The notes under the pieces: model-generated | The model's input: only the letters and a program-made list of their open reading frames with translations | What the model was told of the DNA's origin: nothing | Database searches by the model: none | Position numbers and translations under genes: made by a program | From: Janthinobacterium sp. TB1-E2 | GTDB lineage: Bacteria > Pseudomonadota > Gammaproteobacteria > Burkholderiales > Burkholderiaceae_D | Assembly (NCBI RefSeq): GCF_036885605.1 | Contig: NZ_CP142523.1 | Span: 620,001 to 684,000 of the forward strand | Length of the DNA stretch: 64,000 nt | Direction of reading: 5' to 3' | Part shown: one piece after another, positions 36,314 to 46,024 of the stretch | Numbering within the stretch: position 1 is the first letter of the stretch | Layout of the letters: every line of letters begins with the position of its first letter

Positions 36314-36766
36314 TCAGTCGCCGTAGAGTTTTTGCTTCAGTTCGCGCCGTTGCTGGGCTTCCAGCGACAGGGTGGCGGTCGGACGGGCGATCAGGCGCGG
36401 GATGCCGATAGGCTCGCCCGTTTCTTCGCACCAGCCATAGTCGCCGGCGTCGATGCTGGCGATCGATTGTTGTACTTTCTTCAGCAATTTGCGCTCGCGG
36501 TCGCGCGTGCGCAGTTCCAGCGCATGCTCTTCCTCGATCGTGGCGCGGTCGGCAGGGTCCGGTACGAGCACGGTTTCACGCAAGTGTTCCGTGGTTTCGC
36601 CGGCGTTTTTCAGCAGGTCTTTTTCGAGCTGCTGCAGGCGCGCCTTGAAGAATGCCAGTTGTGCCGGATTCATGTAGTCATCTTCGCTCATGGCGCGAAT
36701 TTGATCTTCGCTGATGAGAGGGATGTCTTGGTTGGCGGCCGGGGTCGATTTATTAGTTTTGGTCAT
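36314..36766 (-). CDS. dksA: DksA-type RNA polymerase-binding factor without zinc cysteines
   Basis: A 150-residue factor that enters the RNA polymerase secondary channel and acts with ppGpp. The coiled coil includes YMNPAQLAFFKARLQQLEKDLL and the tip region DPADRATIEEE (conserved Asp-x-x-Asp type tip). The C-terminal globular domain reads CEETGEPIGIPRLIARPTA followed by SLEA. Thus only one of the four zinc-binding Cys of E. coli DksA remains (C-T-S-A pattern). This form works without zinc in characterised relatives. The start at 36766 (MTKTNKST) fits the family; the frame extends 22 codons upstream. Confidence 0.93.
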   Translation of the reverse strand: MTKTNKSTPAANQDIPLISEDQIRAMSEDDYMNPAQLAFFKARLQQLEKDLLKNAGETTEHLRETVLVPDPADRATIEEEHALELRTRDRERKLLKKVQQSIASIDAGDYGWCEETGEPIGIPRLIARPTATLSLEAQQRRELKQKLYGD

Positions 36767-37247
36767 AACTTCGCTTACCTTCGATACGACAGAGTTTTCA
36801 AATTGATCAGTTGATGCGGCGATACCGAGCAACTGTACAGGTTCCGCTTGGCATTGCTGTCCCGCTGTACTGCGTGCGACCTTGGCTTGCCGGCGTAAGC
36901 CAGGATTACCGGCCGGCTAAGGTGCCATGTTGATAACTTTTTACCGCTCTATGCCAGTCGCGCTATGCGCGCGTCAACAGGCGTGTTGGGTGGATCGGTT
37001 GCATGCCTGGCATGCGGCCAGCGGCAGTTTGCCAGCATTTCATGACAGGCTAACGACATGGGCCGTTTTCGTCGCTGATTTTGGCACGCTTTGCTTTATA
37101 TTGCCATCCCGATTTGTTGACTAGCCGATCAGAGACGGCTACTTGTTGGTTTATACCAGCAAGATGGGTGTCGGACAGCGGGAAAGCGTGCTTAACTTTC
37201 CCTTTTGTTTCTGCTTTGCAACGGGTACTTTGCAAAACCCGGCTAGT
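36767..37247. other. Intergenic region upstream of dksA
   Basis: About 480 bp between two minus-strand genes, less GC-rich than the surroundings, with no supported gene. It must contain the dksA promoter and the end of the CobW-type transcript. A stem GGCTT/AAGCC around 36892-36909 is the clearest local repeat. No Zur-like palindrome was found. Confidence 0.45.
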
Positions 37248-38342
37248 TTATACCAAACATTGTTCGAGTCCGCGAATAAAAATGTCTTTTGGTAGATTTT
37301 TGCCAATAAACACCATTTTGCTGCCGCGCACTTCGTTGTCGCCCCATTTGGCGCCCAGGTCGCTGCCCATCAGTTGGTGCACGCCTTGGAAGACCACCTT
37401 GCGCTCGGCGCCCTGCATCAGCAGTACGCCCTTGTAGCGCAGCATGCGCGGGCCATACACTTGTACCAGGCCGCCGAGGAACTCGTCGAGCTTGGCGCTG
37501 TCGAACGGTTGCGTGCTCTTGAAAACAAAGGCGGCGATATCGTCGCTGTGCTGCGCGTGGTGGTGGTCGGCATGGCCGCAATCGGTGGCGCAGGCCTCAG
37601 TGTGCTCATGTGCGTGCTCATGCTTGTGTTCATGACCGTGATCGTGGTCATGCGCATGGTCATGATCGTGCACGTGCGCCGTTTCCGTGGCGAGGAAATC
37701 CGGGTCCAGTTCCAGCTTTTCATTCAGGTTGAAGCCGCGGATGTCGAGCACTTCGGCCAGTGGCGCACGGCCGAAATCGACCTTGGCGATCGGTGCGCGG
37801 GGATTGATGCGCTTCAGGCGGCGCGTCAGGGCGGCCACGTCGTCTTCACTGACGAGGTCGGTTTTCGACAGCAGCAGCTTGTCGGCAAAGCCCACTTGCC
37901 GCTGGGCTTCCTCGTATTCATCGAGTTGCTTCATTGCATGGCGGGCATCGACCACCGTGATGATGGCGTCGAGCATGTAGTGGCTGCCCACTTCCTCGTC
38001 GACAAAGAAGGTTTGCGCCACGGGACCGGGATTGGCCAGGCCCGTCGTTTCGATGACGACGCGGTCGAATGCCAGCAGGCCGGAGTCGCGCTTGCGCGCC
38101 AGTTCCGTCAAGCCCACGATCAGGTCGCCACGCACGGTGCAGCAGATGCAGCCGTTGTTCATCTCGATGATGTGTTCGTTGCTATCCTGCACCAGGATTT
38201 CATTGTCGATGTTTTCCTGGCCAAACTCGTTTTCGATCACGGCGATGCGCATGCCATGGTCTTCCTGCAGTATGCGGTTGAGCAAGGTGGTTTTGCCTGC
38301 GCCCAGGAAGCCGGTGAGGATGGTGGTTGGAATCAGTGCCAT
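37248..38342 (-). CDS. CobW/COG0523 GTPase metallochaperone with His-rich loop
   Basis: A 364-residue G3E GTPase. Walker A is GFLGAGKTTLLNRIL at the N-terminus; the metal-binding motif NGCICCT, ETTGLANPGPV and the base-specifying SKTD follow. Between the GTPase and the C-terminal CobW_C domain, residues about 215-265 form a very His/Asp-rich loop (runs of HDHDHAHDHDHGHEHKHEH type) with two nearby Cys, a likely zinc reservoir. The start at 38342 matches the family. Members supply zinc or other metals to target enzymes. It lies upstream of dksA in the same direction. Confidence 0.92.
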   Translation of the reverse strand: MALIPTTILTGFLGAGKTTLLNRILQEDHGMRIAVIENEFGQENIDNEILVQDSNEHIIEMNNGCICCTVRGDLIVGLTELARKRDSGLLAFDRVVIETTGLANPGPVAQTFFVDEEVGSHYMLDAIITVVDARHAMKQLDEYEEAQRQVGFADKLLLSKTDLVSEDDVAALTRRLKRINPRAPIAKVDFGRAPLAEVLDIRGFNLNEKLELDPDFLATETAHVHDHDHAHDHDHGHEHKHEHAHEHTEACATDCGHADHHHAQHSDDIAAFVFKSTQPFDSAKLDEFLGGLVQVYGPRMLRYKGVLLMQGAERKVVFQGVHQLMGSDLGAKWGDNEVRGSKMVFIGKNLPKDIFIRGLEQCLV

Positions 38343-38480
38343 GAAGATGCCTATGCTGTAATCGGTGGTGCCGCCGCGCAAGCGGAAGAATGCGGACGAT
38401 TATGCCGGAATTTTGCAAAAGCTTGCAAATGCGCGCCGATCCGCTTGATATGGATCAGGCTGGCCAACGGGCGCGGCTGC

Positions 38481-39428
38481 CTACTTGACCTTGGCGCGCG
38501 GGTGCGCCTGGTCGTACACGTGCGCCAGGTGCTGGAAATCGAGGGCCGTGTAGACCTGGGTCGAGGTGATGCTGGAATGGCCCAGCATTTCCTGCACGGC
38601 GCGCAAGTCGCCCGACGATTGCAGCACGTGCGAAGCGAACGAGTGGCGCAGCACGTGCGGATGCACATTCGCGGGAATGTCCGTCGCCAGCGCGTGCGCC
38701 TTCAGGCGCAGCTGCAGCACGCGCGGCGAGATGCGCGTGGCGCGCGTGCTGAGAAACAGGGCGGCGCTGCCATCGGCCGCCGGCGGACGCACGCCCAGCC
38801 AGGCAGTCAGGGCCACGAGGGCTGCCTTGCCGACCGGCACCTTGCGCATCTTGTTGCCCTTGCCCGTGACGATGACTTCGAAGCTGGCCATGTCGAGCCA
38901 GCCCAGCGAGGCGTCGCGGCCGTTCTCGGCCTTGCAGTAATGGGTGTCCAGGCTGGTCAGTTCGGACACGCGCAAGCCGCTCGAATACAGCAGCTCGAAC
39001 ATGGCCCGGTTGCACAGCTGCTCCGGCTCGGCGGCGCCTTGCTGGTGTTGCGCGGGTGCCACGAGGCGCACGGCGTCGTCCACCGACAAGGCTTTGGGTA
39101 AGGTTTTGGCCCGCTTGGGGGCGCGGATGCCGTCGACGGGATTGGCGTCGAGCTGGGTCTCGCCACTGAGCCAGTTGAAAAAGCCCCGCCACGACGACAG
39201 CTTGCGGGCGATCGAGCGTGGGTCGAGGCCGCCAGCGTGCAGCTTGGCCGTGTAGCGGCGCACTTCGTTGTGCGCGAGCGCCGCCCACGGCGTATCGCCG
39301 CTCAGTTCCAGCAAGGCGCGCAAGTCGCGCCCGTAGGCGTCCAGCGTATGCGGCGACAGCTTGCGCTGCGTGGCCAGCTGCGCCAGGTAGGCATCGAGCC
39401 ACTCGGCCTTGCCGCGCGCCGCATTCAT
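38481..39428 (-). CDS. xerC: Tyrosine recombinase XerC
   Basis: A 315-residue recombinase that, with XerD, resolves chromosome dimers at dif. The N-terminal SAM-like domain (WLDAYLAQLATQRKLSPHTLDAYGRDL) precedes the catalytic domain with Arg in SSGLRVSEL, the HVLRHSFASH box, LGHSSI and the nucleophile Tyr in STQVYTALD. It follows DUF484 by seven bases; in gammaproteobacteria too, xerC lies with dapF and DUF484, and here dapF is 3 kb away. Confidence 0.96.
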   Translation of the reverse strand: MNAARGKAEWLDAYLAQLATQRKLSPHTLDAYGRDLRALLELSGDTPWAALAHNEVRRYTAKLHAGGLDPRSIARKLSSWRGFFNWLSGETQLDANPVDGIRAPKRAKTLPKALSVDDAVRLVAPAQHQQGAAEPEQLCNRAMFELLYSSGLRVSELTSLDTHYCKAENGRDASLGWLDMASFEVIVTGKGNKMRKVPVGKAALVALTAWLGVRPPAADGSAALFLSTRATRISPRVLQLRLKAHALATDIPANVHPHVLRHSFASHVLQSSGDLRAVQEMLGHSSITSTQVYTALDFQHLAHVYDQAHPRAKVK

Positions 39429-39435
39429 GGCGTAT

Positions 39436-40113
39436 TCAGGCAGGCGAGCCGGCGCGCAGCGCGGCCAGGGCGGCGCTGGCCGTGGCGCCGATATGTACGA
39501 GGAAGTCCGTGCCCATGCTTGACGTAAAGCGTTCGCTGTCGGGCGAACCGAGCACCAGCAAGCCGAAGGTGCCCGTGGTGTTCGGGGCGCGCAGGGCGAT
39601 CATGACGGTCGATTCGATCTTGTCAGCTTGCAACCAGTGCACGGCTTCGAAATCGCGGTTGCTGCCGCAGTACGGCGTTTGCAGGCTGTTGGCGAACATG
39701 CGCACGTCGGCCGTCACGTCTTCCGTGAACCAGCCGTCGGCGTGTTCCGGCAGCACTTGCCACAGGCGCAGGCTGACGTAGGGCACGTCGAAATTGCTTT
39801 GCAAGGCATCGACCAGCACGCGCGGCATGTCCGCATCGTTGCGCACTTGCAGCATGGCCTGGTTCCAGCCGTGGAACTTGCTGGCGATATCGCCATTTTC
39901 CTCGGCCACGCGGCTCAGCTTGGACATGCGCAGCTCGAGCGCCTTGTACTTGTCGCGCATCACTTCCATCTGCCGCTCCTGCAGCGAGATGGTGCGTCCC
40001 GTCAGCGGGCTGCTCAGCTTGACCTCGCCGAGCAGGGCGGTATGCTCTTCGAAGAAATTCGGATGCTCGCTCAGGTACTGGGCGACGGTGCTGGAATCGA
40101 GTGTGGCGGTCAT
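39436..40113 (-). CDS. DUF484 family protein
   Basis: A 225-residue protein of a GAF-like family. The N-terminal VAQYLSEHPNFFEEHTALLGEVKLSS and SLQERQMEVMRDKYKALELRMS coiled segment are diagnostic. The C-terminal GAF-like half holds the LVLGSPDSERFTSSMGTDFL motif. The function is unknown; its tight linkage to xerC is widely conserved, and the short 7-base gap suggests co-translation. Confidence 0.9.
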   Translation of the reverse strand: MTATLDSSTVAQYLSEHPNFFEEHTALLGEVKLSSPLTGRTISLQERQMEVMRDKYKALELRMSKLSRVAEENGDIASKFHGWNQAMLQVRNDADMPRVLVDALQSNFDVPYVSLRLWQVLPEHADGWFTEDVTADVRMFANSLQTPYCGSNRDFEAVHWLQADKIESTVMIALRAPNTTGTFGLLVLGSPDSERFTSSMGTDFLVHIGATASAALAALRAGSPA

Positions 40114-40213
40114 TGAGAATATCTGTCAGTGAAAGTTGAACACTTCATTCTAACCGAGAGTGCGGCGGCATAGGCGCAAAGGGCGCGGCGCCCGTGCATT
40201 TTCCGCACGCCCA

Positions 40214-40243
40214 TAAAAAAAGCGGCATGGTTGCCCATGCCGC
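40214..40243 (-). terminator. Terminator of the porin gene
   Basis: A perfect 9-bp stem (40222-40230 with 40235-40243) with a four-base loop. On the minus strand it is followed by eight T (complement of the A-run 40214-40221). It lies 49 bases past the porin stop. Confidence 0.85.
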
Positions 40244-40291
40244 CTTGTCTTCCTGGTCAGCTGTCACCCGCGGAGGGTGACAGGCGGGCCA

Positions 40292-41362
40292 TTAGAAGTT
40301 GTGGTGTACGCCGACGCCGATGTAGTTGGTCGTGCTCGAAACGTTGTAGTTGGTCGTGCTGGCAGCTTTCTTGTTCGAAATATCTGCGTACACATAGGTA
40401 CGTTTCGACAGATTGTAGTCATAGCCCAGCGATGCTTGCTTGGTTTTGACTACGCCATCCGGCGTTTTTTGACCGTAGCCAGCGCGGATCTTGCCTGGGC
40501 CGACGTCGTAGTTGGCGCCCAGCACCCACGATTTGGTGCCGGTATTGACGATCTTGAATTCTTCATCGTTCTGGTGCTGGATCGACAGCATGACTTTCAG
40601 CTCAGGAATCGGATTGACCGACGCACCGACCGACCACAGCTTGGCTTGCAGGCCATTGCGCTCGTAGGCGGCCATGGCGGCAAAGCCTGGCGAGGAGTAC
40701 GTCACGGATACCGAGTATGGATTCGATGCCGGCGCCACATTGCCTGGCACGAAGTAGTTACCGGAGGCATTCGTCGTCAGGTTGCGCACGGACGCTGCAA
40801 CGGCGGCGTTGTTGTTCGCTTCCTTGGCGGCCACGGTGGCGTTGAACTGGAAGCCGCTGATGACTGGCGAGTTGTAGAACACGGCATTCGAGAAGCGGTT
40901 ACGCGAGTTGCCAGCTGGGCTCAGCGGATCGCTGGTGTAGCCGGCGACGGTCAGGTCGGTCTGGAAACCGGCTGGCGTAGGCATGCCCGACCATGGTTCG
41001 AAACCGGTGCTCGTTTCTTGGAACGCGGTCAGGCCACGGCCCAGACGTACGGTACCGAAGTCACCTTGCAGGCCGACGCGGCTTTGACCCTGGAACAGCG
41101 GACGGGCGCCATTGCTTTCCAGCGTGCCGGTGTCGGATTCATAGCGAATTTCCAGTTGGAAAATAGCTTTCAAGCCATTGCCCAGATCTTCCGTGCCCTT
41201 GAAACCCAGTTTGTTGTTGTCGCGCTTGGTGACGGCGGTGGTCGAACCAGTCGCTTTGCCCAGGCCTGCATCGATCGTGCCGTAGATTTGGACGGACGAC
41301 TGCGCTTGTGCGGTTGCGGCAAAGGCGCCGAAGAGTGCGAGGGCAACGAGTGATTTTTTCAT
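40292..41362 (-). CDS. General porin of the Burkholderiales type
   Basis: A 356-residue outer-membrane porin. It has a signal peptide (MKKSLVALALFGAFAATAQA) and a mature start QSSVQIYGTIDAGL that is typical of the Gram-negative porin_4 family. The constriction-loop motif PLFQGQSRVGLQGDFGTVRLGR is present, and alternating strands end in IGVGVHHNF with a terminal Phe. Such trimeric 16-stranded porins pass small, often anionic solutes. It is monocistronic with its own terminator. Confidence 0.93.
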   Translation of the reverse strand: MKKSLVALALFGAFAATAQAQSSVQIYGTIDAGLGKATGSTTAVTKRDNNKLGFKGTEDLGNGLKAIFQLEIRYESDTGTLESNGARPLFQGQSRVGLQGDFGTVRLGRGLTAFQETSTGFEPWSGMPTPAGFQTDLTVAGYTSDPLSPAGNSRNRFSNAVFYNSPVISGFQFNATVAAKEANNNAAVAASVRNLTTNASGNYFVPGNVAPASNPYSVSVTYSSPGFAAMAAYERNGLQAKLWSVGASVNPIPELKVMLSIQHQNDEEFKIVNTGTKSWVLGANYDVGPGKIRAGYGQKTPDGVVKTKQASLGYDYNLSKRTYVYADISNKKAASTTNYNVSSTTNYIGVGVHHNF

Positions 41363-41708
41363 GTCTTATTCCCTATTAAAAGTGAGTTCCGTCCGAGATC
41401 CGAGCAGATTGAAATGCGCTAACTGTCGCGTTTCGATGAATGAACCTTAATTCGTCGGCGCGCAAGACGTGCGGGATTGGTCAAATATGCGTGAAAAGAT
41501 TGGTGAAAAGCGGCATAACTGCATACCCCTGTTGTATTTTTGTAACGCGCGGTTTCTGCCAGTCCTGCGCCGATGGCCGGCGTTTTCCCATCGCCACCGT
41601 CGCGGCGCCGTGTCATCTTGGCATGTTGGGAACAGGACATTGTTGCGTTGAATCAAGTTCTTGAGGCCGCTTTGGCGGATTTACGACACAAGGACGTTAC
41701 ACTAAGGG
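41363..41708. other. Divergent intergenic region between porin and Sel1-repeat gene
   Basis: About 345 bp with no supported gene; the short frames here overlap each other on both strands. It must hold the porin promoter and leader (minus) and the promoter of the Sel1 gene (plus). A TACACT at 41697-41702 could be a -10 element for the latter. Confidence 0.4.
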
Positions 41709-43280
41709 ATGGCCTGCAAGGATGGGTCTGGAGATGGCTCACTATTATTAGAATCATTGACTCAATATCGAGAATCGATGGCAAATCGCGAAACATTAGG
41801 ATTGATCAAGGGCGCACGTGCTGGCGATGTGGCTTGCCAGCTGGCGTTGGGACGGGTGTACCTGTTTGGGCAGGGTGTGCCGCAAAGCTTGCCGACCGCC
41901 TTGCACTGGCTGGCGCGGGCGGCCCAGGAGGATAGCGAGGAAGCGTGCTTGCTGATCGGCACGCACGTGCCTTTCGAAGTGGCGCAACCGGCAGCCAAGG
42001 CGCTGATCCCGTATTACGCGCAAGCGTTCGATGCGGGTCTGGTACAGGCGGGCCTGGTGCTGGCGCAACTGGTGCTGGGCAACGCCGCCAGCAGCAGTGA
42101 AGCCTTGCGCGCCAAGGCCCGCGTGGCGCTGGACGCCGCCGTACGCGCCGGCTTGCCCGATGCGCAATGGTTGTTGTCCCTGCAAGAAAGATCATCGGCG
42201 GCGCCCGGGCAGGACGCCAGCGCCGCTGGCGAGCAAGCCATCGATGGCGACGCGCCGCTGCACGCCTGGCTGGAGCAGGCGTGGAGCCAAGGCAACCATG
42301 CGGGCTTCCTGTCACAAGGCTTGCCGCTGGCGCGCGAGCTGCTGCAGCGCCAGGCGGCGGCCGGTACGCGCACGATCGCCCTCGACGCGCAGCAGGTGCT
42401 GTTGCTGTCGCGTTGCGCCCAGGCATTGGCGCCTGGCGGCGATGCCGAAGGCTGGCAGTGCTGCGAGCTGGCCGCGCATGGCGGCGACCGCACGGCGCAG
42501 CTGGAGCTGGGACTCGGCTATGCGCGCATGGATGCGCATGGCCGGCGCCTGGCCACGCGCAATGGCGCGGCCAATTTCAAGCGTGCCGTGCGCTGGTTGA
42601 CGCAGGCGGGCGAGCAGGGACTGGCCGAAGCCTGGTTCGTGCTGTCGCGCATCTATACGAAACCGGAATTTTCCCAGCGCAATGTGGTCGAAGCCCATTT
42701 CTGCCTGGAGCGTGCTGCCGACCTGGGGCATGGCCCGGCGCAGCTCGAATGCGGCATGCATGCGTGGCGTAACCGCCGCGACGGTGTCAACAATGATGTG
42801 CGTGCCGCGTATTGGCTGCTGCAGGCGCAGGCGCAAGGCAGCAGTGAAGCGGAAGCGGCGCTGGCGAAAATCGCGCCGCAAGGCGAGCCCGGCGACTGGG
42901 GCCAGTGCGCCGCCATGCACGCCGATGAACATTTGCGCCAGCTGGGCCAGAGCCACCCCCTGCTGGCGGCGCGCCTGGCGCTGGCACGCTGCTTTCATCT
43001 GTCGCGTGCCGAGGCGCTGTTGCTCGATATCCATGCGGCCGACCAGGGGCATTGCCTGTTGATCGATATCAGTGCCACGCATGGGCGCGGCAAGCGGCGC
43101 CTCGTGCTGATCCGCACGGCGCAGGAACGCCAGTTGCTCGATCAGGTGGTACGGCTGTTCGAGCGCGTCGATTGTAGCGTGGCGGGGCCGGAAGGCAATT
43201 ACCGGCAGCGTCTGTACCGCCTGAAGTGCTACCTGGCCGAGCTCGATGCCACGCAGGAACAGCAGTTCCTGGCGGCATGA
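41709..43280 (+). CDS. Sel1-repeat (TPR-like) protein
   Basis: A 523-residue protein built from Sel1/TPR-like repeats: near residue 35 (GDVACQLALGRVYLFGQGVPQSLPTA, written in parts), near 255-300, and near 310-400 (EAWFVLSRIYTKPEFSQ, HGPAQLECGMHAW, DVRAAYWLLQAQAQG). There is no signal peptide or membrane segment, so it is probably cytoplasmic. The C-terminal 100 residues are not repeats. Sel1 proteins act as scaffolds. The start is uncertain: the ATG at 41709 sits only one base after AAGGG and right after a possible -10, so the ATG at 41778 is an alternative. Confidence 0.8.
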   Translation: MACKDGSGDGSLLLESLTQYRESMANRETLGLIKGARAGDVACQLALGRVYLFGQGVPQSLPTALHWLARAAQEDSEEACLLIGTHVPFEVAQPAAKALIPYYAQAFDAGLVQAGLVLAQLVLGNAASSSEALRAKARVALDAAVRAGLPDAQWLLSLQERSSAAPGQDASAAGEQAIDGDAPLHAWLEQAWSQGNHAGFLSQGLPLARELLQRQAAAGTRTIALDAQQVLLLSRCAQALAPGGDAEGWQCCELAAHGGDRTAQLELGLGYARMDAHGRRLATRNGAANFKRAVRWLTQAGEQGLAEAWFVLSRIYTKPEFSQRNVVEAHFCLERAADLGHGPAQLECGMHAWRNRRDGVNNDVRAAYWLLQAQAQGSSEAEAALAKIAPQGEPGDWGQCAAMHADEHLRQLGQSHPLLAARLALARCFHLSRAEALLLDIHAADQGHCLLIDISATHGRGKRRLVLIRTAQERQLLDQVVRLFERVDCSVAGPEGNYRQRLYRLKCYLAELDATQEQQFLAA

Positions 43281-43291
43281 TGCAGCGTTGA

Positions 43292-44155
43292 TTACAGCTC
43301 GATCGTGCCTTCGAACACGGTTACGGCCGGGCCCGTCATCAGGACGGGATGGCCGGGGCCTTGCCAGGCGATCGACAGTTCGCCGCCGCGCGCGCTGATG
43401 CGCACGGGGGAATCGAGCAAGCCGCGGCGGATGCCGGCCACGGCGGCCGCGCAGGCGCCCGTGCCGCACGCCAGTGTTTCACCGGCGCCCCGCTCGAACA
43501 CGCGCAGTTTCACGTGCTGGCGGTTGACGACCTGCATGTAGCCGGCGTTGACCCTGCGGGGAAAGCGCGGATGATGCTCGATGCGCGGCCCTGTCACTTC
43601 CAGGTCTTGGGCGTCGACATCGTCGACCACTTGCACGGCATGCGGGTTGCCCATCGAGACGACGGACACCAGCACAGGAGAGGTTTGGCCCGGCAAAGCC
43701 AGGTCCAGCGGCCACAGCAGATCGGCGCCTTCGGCCACGCCCGTCAAGCCAGCCGCATCGAACGGCACCAGCGCCGGTTCGAGCACGGGCGCGCCCATGT
43801 CGACGGTGATGCTGCCGTCGAGTTCCAGGCGCGGCGCGATGACGCCGGCCATGGTTTCCACGCGGATGCTGGCCTTGCTTGACAAGCCTTTTTCGCTGAC
43901 GAACTTGACGAAGGCGCGCGCGCCGTTGCCGCATTGCTCGACTTCGCCGCCATCGTTGTTATAGATGCGGTAGCGGAAGTCGCAGCCCGGCAGGCGCGGC
44001 TTTTCCACGACGAGAATCTGGTCGGCGCCGATGCCGAAACGGCGGTCGGCCAAACGCTGCCACTGGGCCGGCGTGAAGGCTATGTCCTGGTTGATGGCGT
44101 CGATGACGATGAAGTCATTGCCGGCGCCATGCATCTTGGTAAAGTGGAGTTTCAT
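43292..44155 (-). CDS. dapF: Diaminopimelate epimerase
   Basis: A 287-residue cytoplasmic enzyme that converts LL- to meso-diaminopimelate for lysine and peptidoglycan. The two catalytic cysteines are in [10 protein letters not shown] and [12 protein letters not shown]. The N-terminus [18 protein letters not shown] is typical. The start at 44155 fits the family; the frame extends five codons upstream toward the preceding lpxL stop. Confidence 0.97.
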   Translation of the reverse strand: MKLHFTKMHGAGNDFIVIDAINQDIAFTPAQWQRLADRRFGIGADQILVVEKPRLPGCDFRYRIYNNDGGEVEQCGNGARAFVKFVSEKGLSSKASIRVETMAGVIAPRLELDGSITVDMGAPVLEPALVPFDAAGLTGVAEGADLLWPLDLALPGQTSPVLVSVVSMGNPHAVQVVDDVDAQDLEVTGPRIEHHPRFPRRVNAGYMQVVNRQHVKLRVFERGAGETLACGTGACAAAVAGIRRGLLDSPVRISARGGELSIAWQGPGHPVLMTGPAVTVFEGTIEL

Positions 44156-44166
44156 GGTCTGCCGTA

Positions 44167-45042
44167 TCACTTGTGCTGGTTATAGAACGACGCTTCGCCT
44201 TCCGGACGCGTCTTGAAGCGTTTATGCGTCCAGAAATACTCGGCCGGCGCTTCGCGCACGCGTTCTTCGATGAACTCGTTCATGCGGCGCGTGGCGGCCG
44301 TGATGTCATCGCCCGGATAGTCGTCCCAGGCCGGATAGTAGGTCACTTGCCAGCCCTGGTAGTTGGGCAGGAAGGTGGCGATGACGGGAATCACCTGCGC
44401 TTTGGCGGCCAGCGCCAGGCGCGCCGTGGCCGTCAGGGTGGCGGCGGGCACGCCGAAGAAGGGGACGAATTCCGCATCCTTTTCGCCGAAATCCATGTCC
44501 GGCAGCATGAAATACGGCAAGCCGTCGCGCAGCGCGCGCAAAATCGTCTTGATGCCGTCCTGGCGCGTAAACAGCTTGGGCGGCTTGAAGCGCGAGCGGC
44601 CGTTGCGCAAGGCCTGGTCGAAGGCGGCGTTCTTTTGCTGCACATACATCGACGAGGCGGAAATTTCCATGGCCGTGGCGGCGCCGGCCACGTCGAGGCA
44701 GACGAAGTGCGGACACAGCAGGATGGTGGGCTTGGCCGCGATCTGCTGGCCCGGGAAGGCGGGCACCTTCTTGATCAGACGGTTCAGGCGCGCTTCCGAC
44801 GACCACCACAGGATGCTGCGTTCCCACACGCTGCGCGAATAGGCCTGGAAATGCTGGCGCGCCAGCGCCACGCGCTGTTGTTCCGTCAATTCCGGCATGC
44901 ACAGGCGCAGATTCGTCAGGGCGATCTTGCGCCGCGTGGGCATGGCGATGAACAGCACGCTGCCTACGGCCACGCCGAAGCGGCCGAGGATGGGTAAAGG
45001 CAGCCAGTGCAGCAGCCACATGAAGGCGATCAGTAGTCTCAT
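44167..45042 (-). CDS. Lipid A biosynthesis acyltransferase (LpxL/HtrB family), HX4D type
   Basis: A 291-residue inner-membrane acyltransferase that adds a secondary acyl chain to Kdo2-lipid IVA. The N-terminal membrane segment (residues 2-30) is followed by the catalytic HX4D motif (PHFVCLD) and the conserved [20 protein letters not shown] segment. It starts within the stop of the upstream paralogue (four-base overlap), and dapF follows 11 bases downstream. Confidence 0.92.
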   Translation of the reverse strand: MRLLIAFMWLLHWLPLPILGRFGVAVGSVLFIAMPTRRKIALTNLRLCMPELTEQQRVALARQHFQAYSRSVWERSILWWSSEARLNRLIKKVPAFPGQQIAAKPTILLCPHFVCLDVAGAATAMEISASSMYVQQKNAAFDQALRNGRSRFKPPKLFTRQDGIKTILRALRDGLPYFMLPDMDFGEKDAEFVPFFGVPAATLTATARLALAAKAQVIPVIATFLPNYQGWQVTYYPAWDDYPGDDITAATRRMNEFIEERVREAPAEYFWTHKRFKTRPEGEASFYNQHK

Positions 45043-45908
45043 GCCTGCTCCCCGGCGGCATCGGACGTGGCCGGCGTGGGCGGCGGTGCGCCGCGCGGTA
45101 CTTTATAGCGGTTGTAGCTCCACAGGTATTGCGCCGGGCTGCGCGCGATCAATTGCTCCATGGCCGCATTGATGGTGCGCGCCTGCTCGGCCGAGGTGCT
45201 GTCGAGCGACTCGGTAAACGGCACGAAATGCACGACGTAGCCGCGCCCGCCCGGCAAGCGTTCCGCGTAGGTAATGATGACTTCGGCGCCGCCCATCTGC
45301 GCCAGCTTGGCCGGCAGGGTCATGGTGTAGGCGGGACGGCCGAAGAAATCGGCCCACACGCCTTCGCCTTCCTGCGGCACCTGGTCGGGCAGCAGGCCGA
45401 TCGGTTGTCCCTTTTTCAGGCATTTGGCAAAGATGCGCACGCCCGACATGTTCGCTGGCGCCAGCATCAGATTTTCGCGCGCGCGGGCCCCTTCGATCAG
45501 CGGTTTCAAGGCGGCGCGCTTGGGCGGGCGGTACATCACGGTCAGCGGCGTGCGCAGGGCGATCTGTTGCGCGACGATTTCAAAGCAGCCCAGGTGCGGT
45601 GTCAGGAAGACAATGCCGCGGCCGTGCTGCAGCGCTTTTTCCACCAGTTCCCAGTTTTCCACTGTTGCATGGCGCGCCACGCGCTCGGCCGGCGCGCACC
45701 AGATGAACGGTAATTCCAGCACGCTCTTGCCCGCTTCGGCCACGGCCGTGTGCAAGTGTTGCGAAAACCCCGCACCCTGCATGTTCTCGCGCATGCGGCG
45801 GCGGTAGGACGGCGAAATGGCGTAAATCACCCAGCCGAGCGCAGCGCCCAGGCCATGCAGGACGGGCAGGGGAAAGACGGACAAGAAGCGAAAAATTGGG
45901 ACTAACAT
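45039..45908 (-). CDS. Lipid A biosynthesis acyltransferase (LpxL/HtrB family), HX4E type
   Basis: A 289-residue paralogue of the next gene. It has an N-terminal membrane segment, the catalytic HX4E motif (PHLGCFE), RPPKRAALKPLIEGAR and LLPDQVPQEGEGVWADFFG. The start at 45908 (MLVPIFRFLSVFP) is chosen over an upstream in-frame start because it begins the conserved segment. The pair probably adds two different secondary acyl chains to lipid A. The gene order is acyltransferase-acyltransferase-dapF, divergent from metK. Confidence 0.92.
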   Translation of the reverse strand: MLVPIFRFLSVFPLPVLHGLGAALGWVIYAISPSYRRRMRENMQGAGFSQHLHTAVAEAGKSVLELPFIWCAPAERVARHATVENWELVEKALQHGRGIVFLTPHLGCFEIVAQQIALRTPLTVMYRPPKRAALKPLIEGARARENLMLAPANMSGVRIFAKCLKKGQPIGLLPDQVPQEGEGVWADFFGRPAYTMTLPAKLAQMGGAEVIITYAERLPGGRGYVVHFVPFTESLDSTSAEQARTINAAMEQLIARSPAQYLWSYNRYKVPRGAPPPTPATSDAAGEQA

Positions 45909-45997
45909 GTATAAGCGGTTTCCAGGAATGGCGTGTTGCCGTGCCAAAATTTTTTAAGAAGCGTAAAATACCACGTATGCAGTAACCGCTGAGTTAA

Positions 45998-46024
45998 TAG
46001 ACAACTTGCGATGCGGAATATAAA
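45998..46024 (+). promoter_or_regulatory. Probable metK promoter
   Basis: TAGACA (45998-46003), a 15-bp spacer and TATAAA (46019-46024). The expected start near 46031 would give a leader of about 66 bases that opens with a 7-bp hairpin (46037-46043 with 46059-46065). Confidence 0.45.

Noticed and set aside
36767..37247. Zur operator between the CobW-type gene and dksA
   Set aside because: TTATA-type half sites occur, but no palindrome resembling a Zur box could be built.
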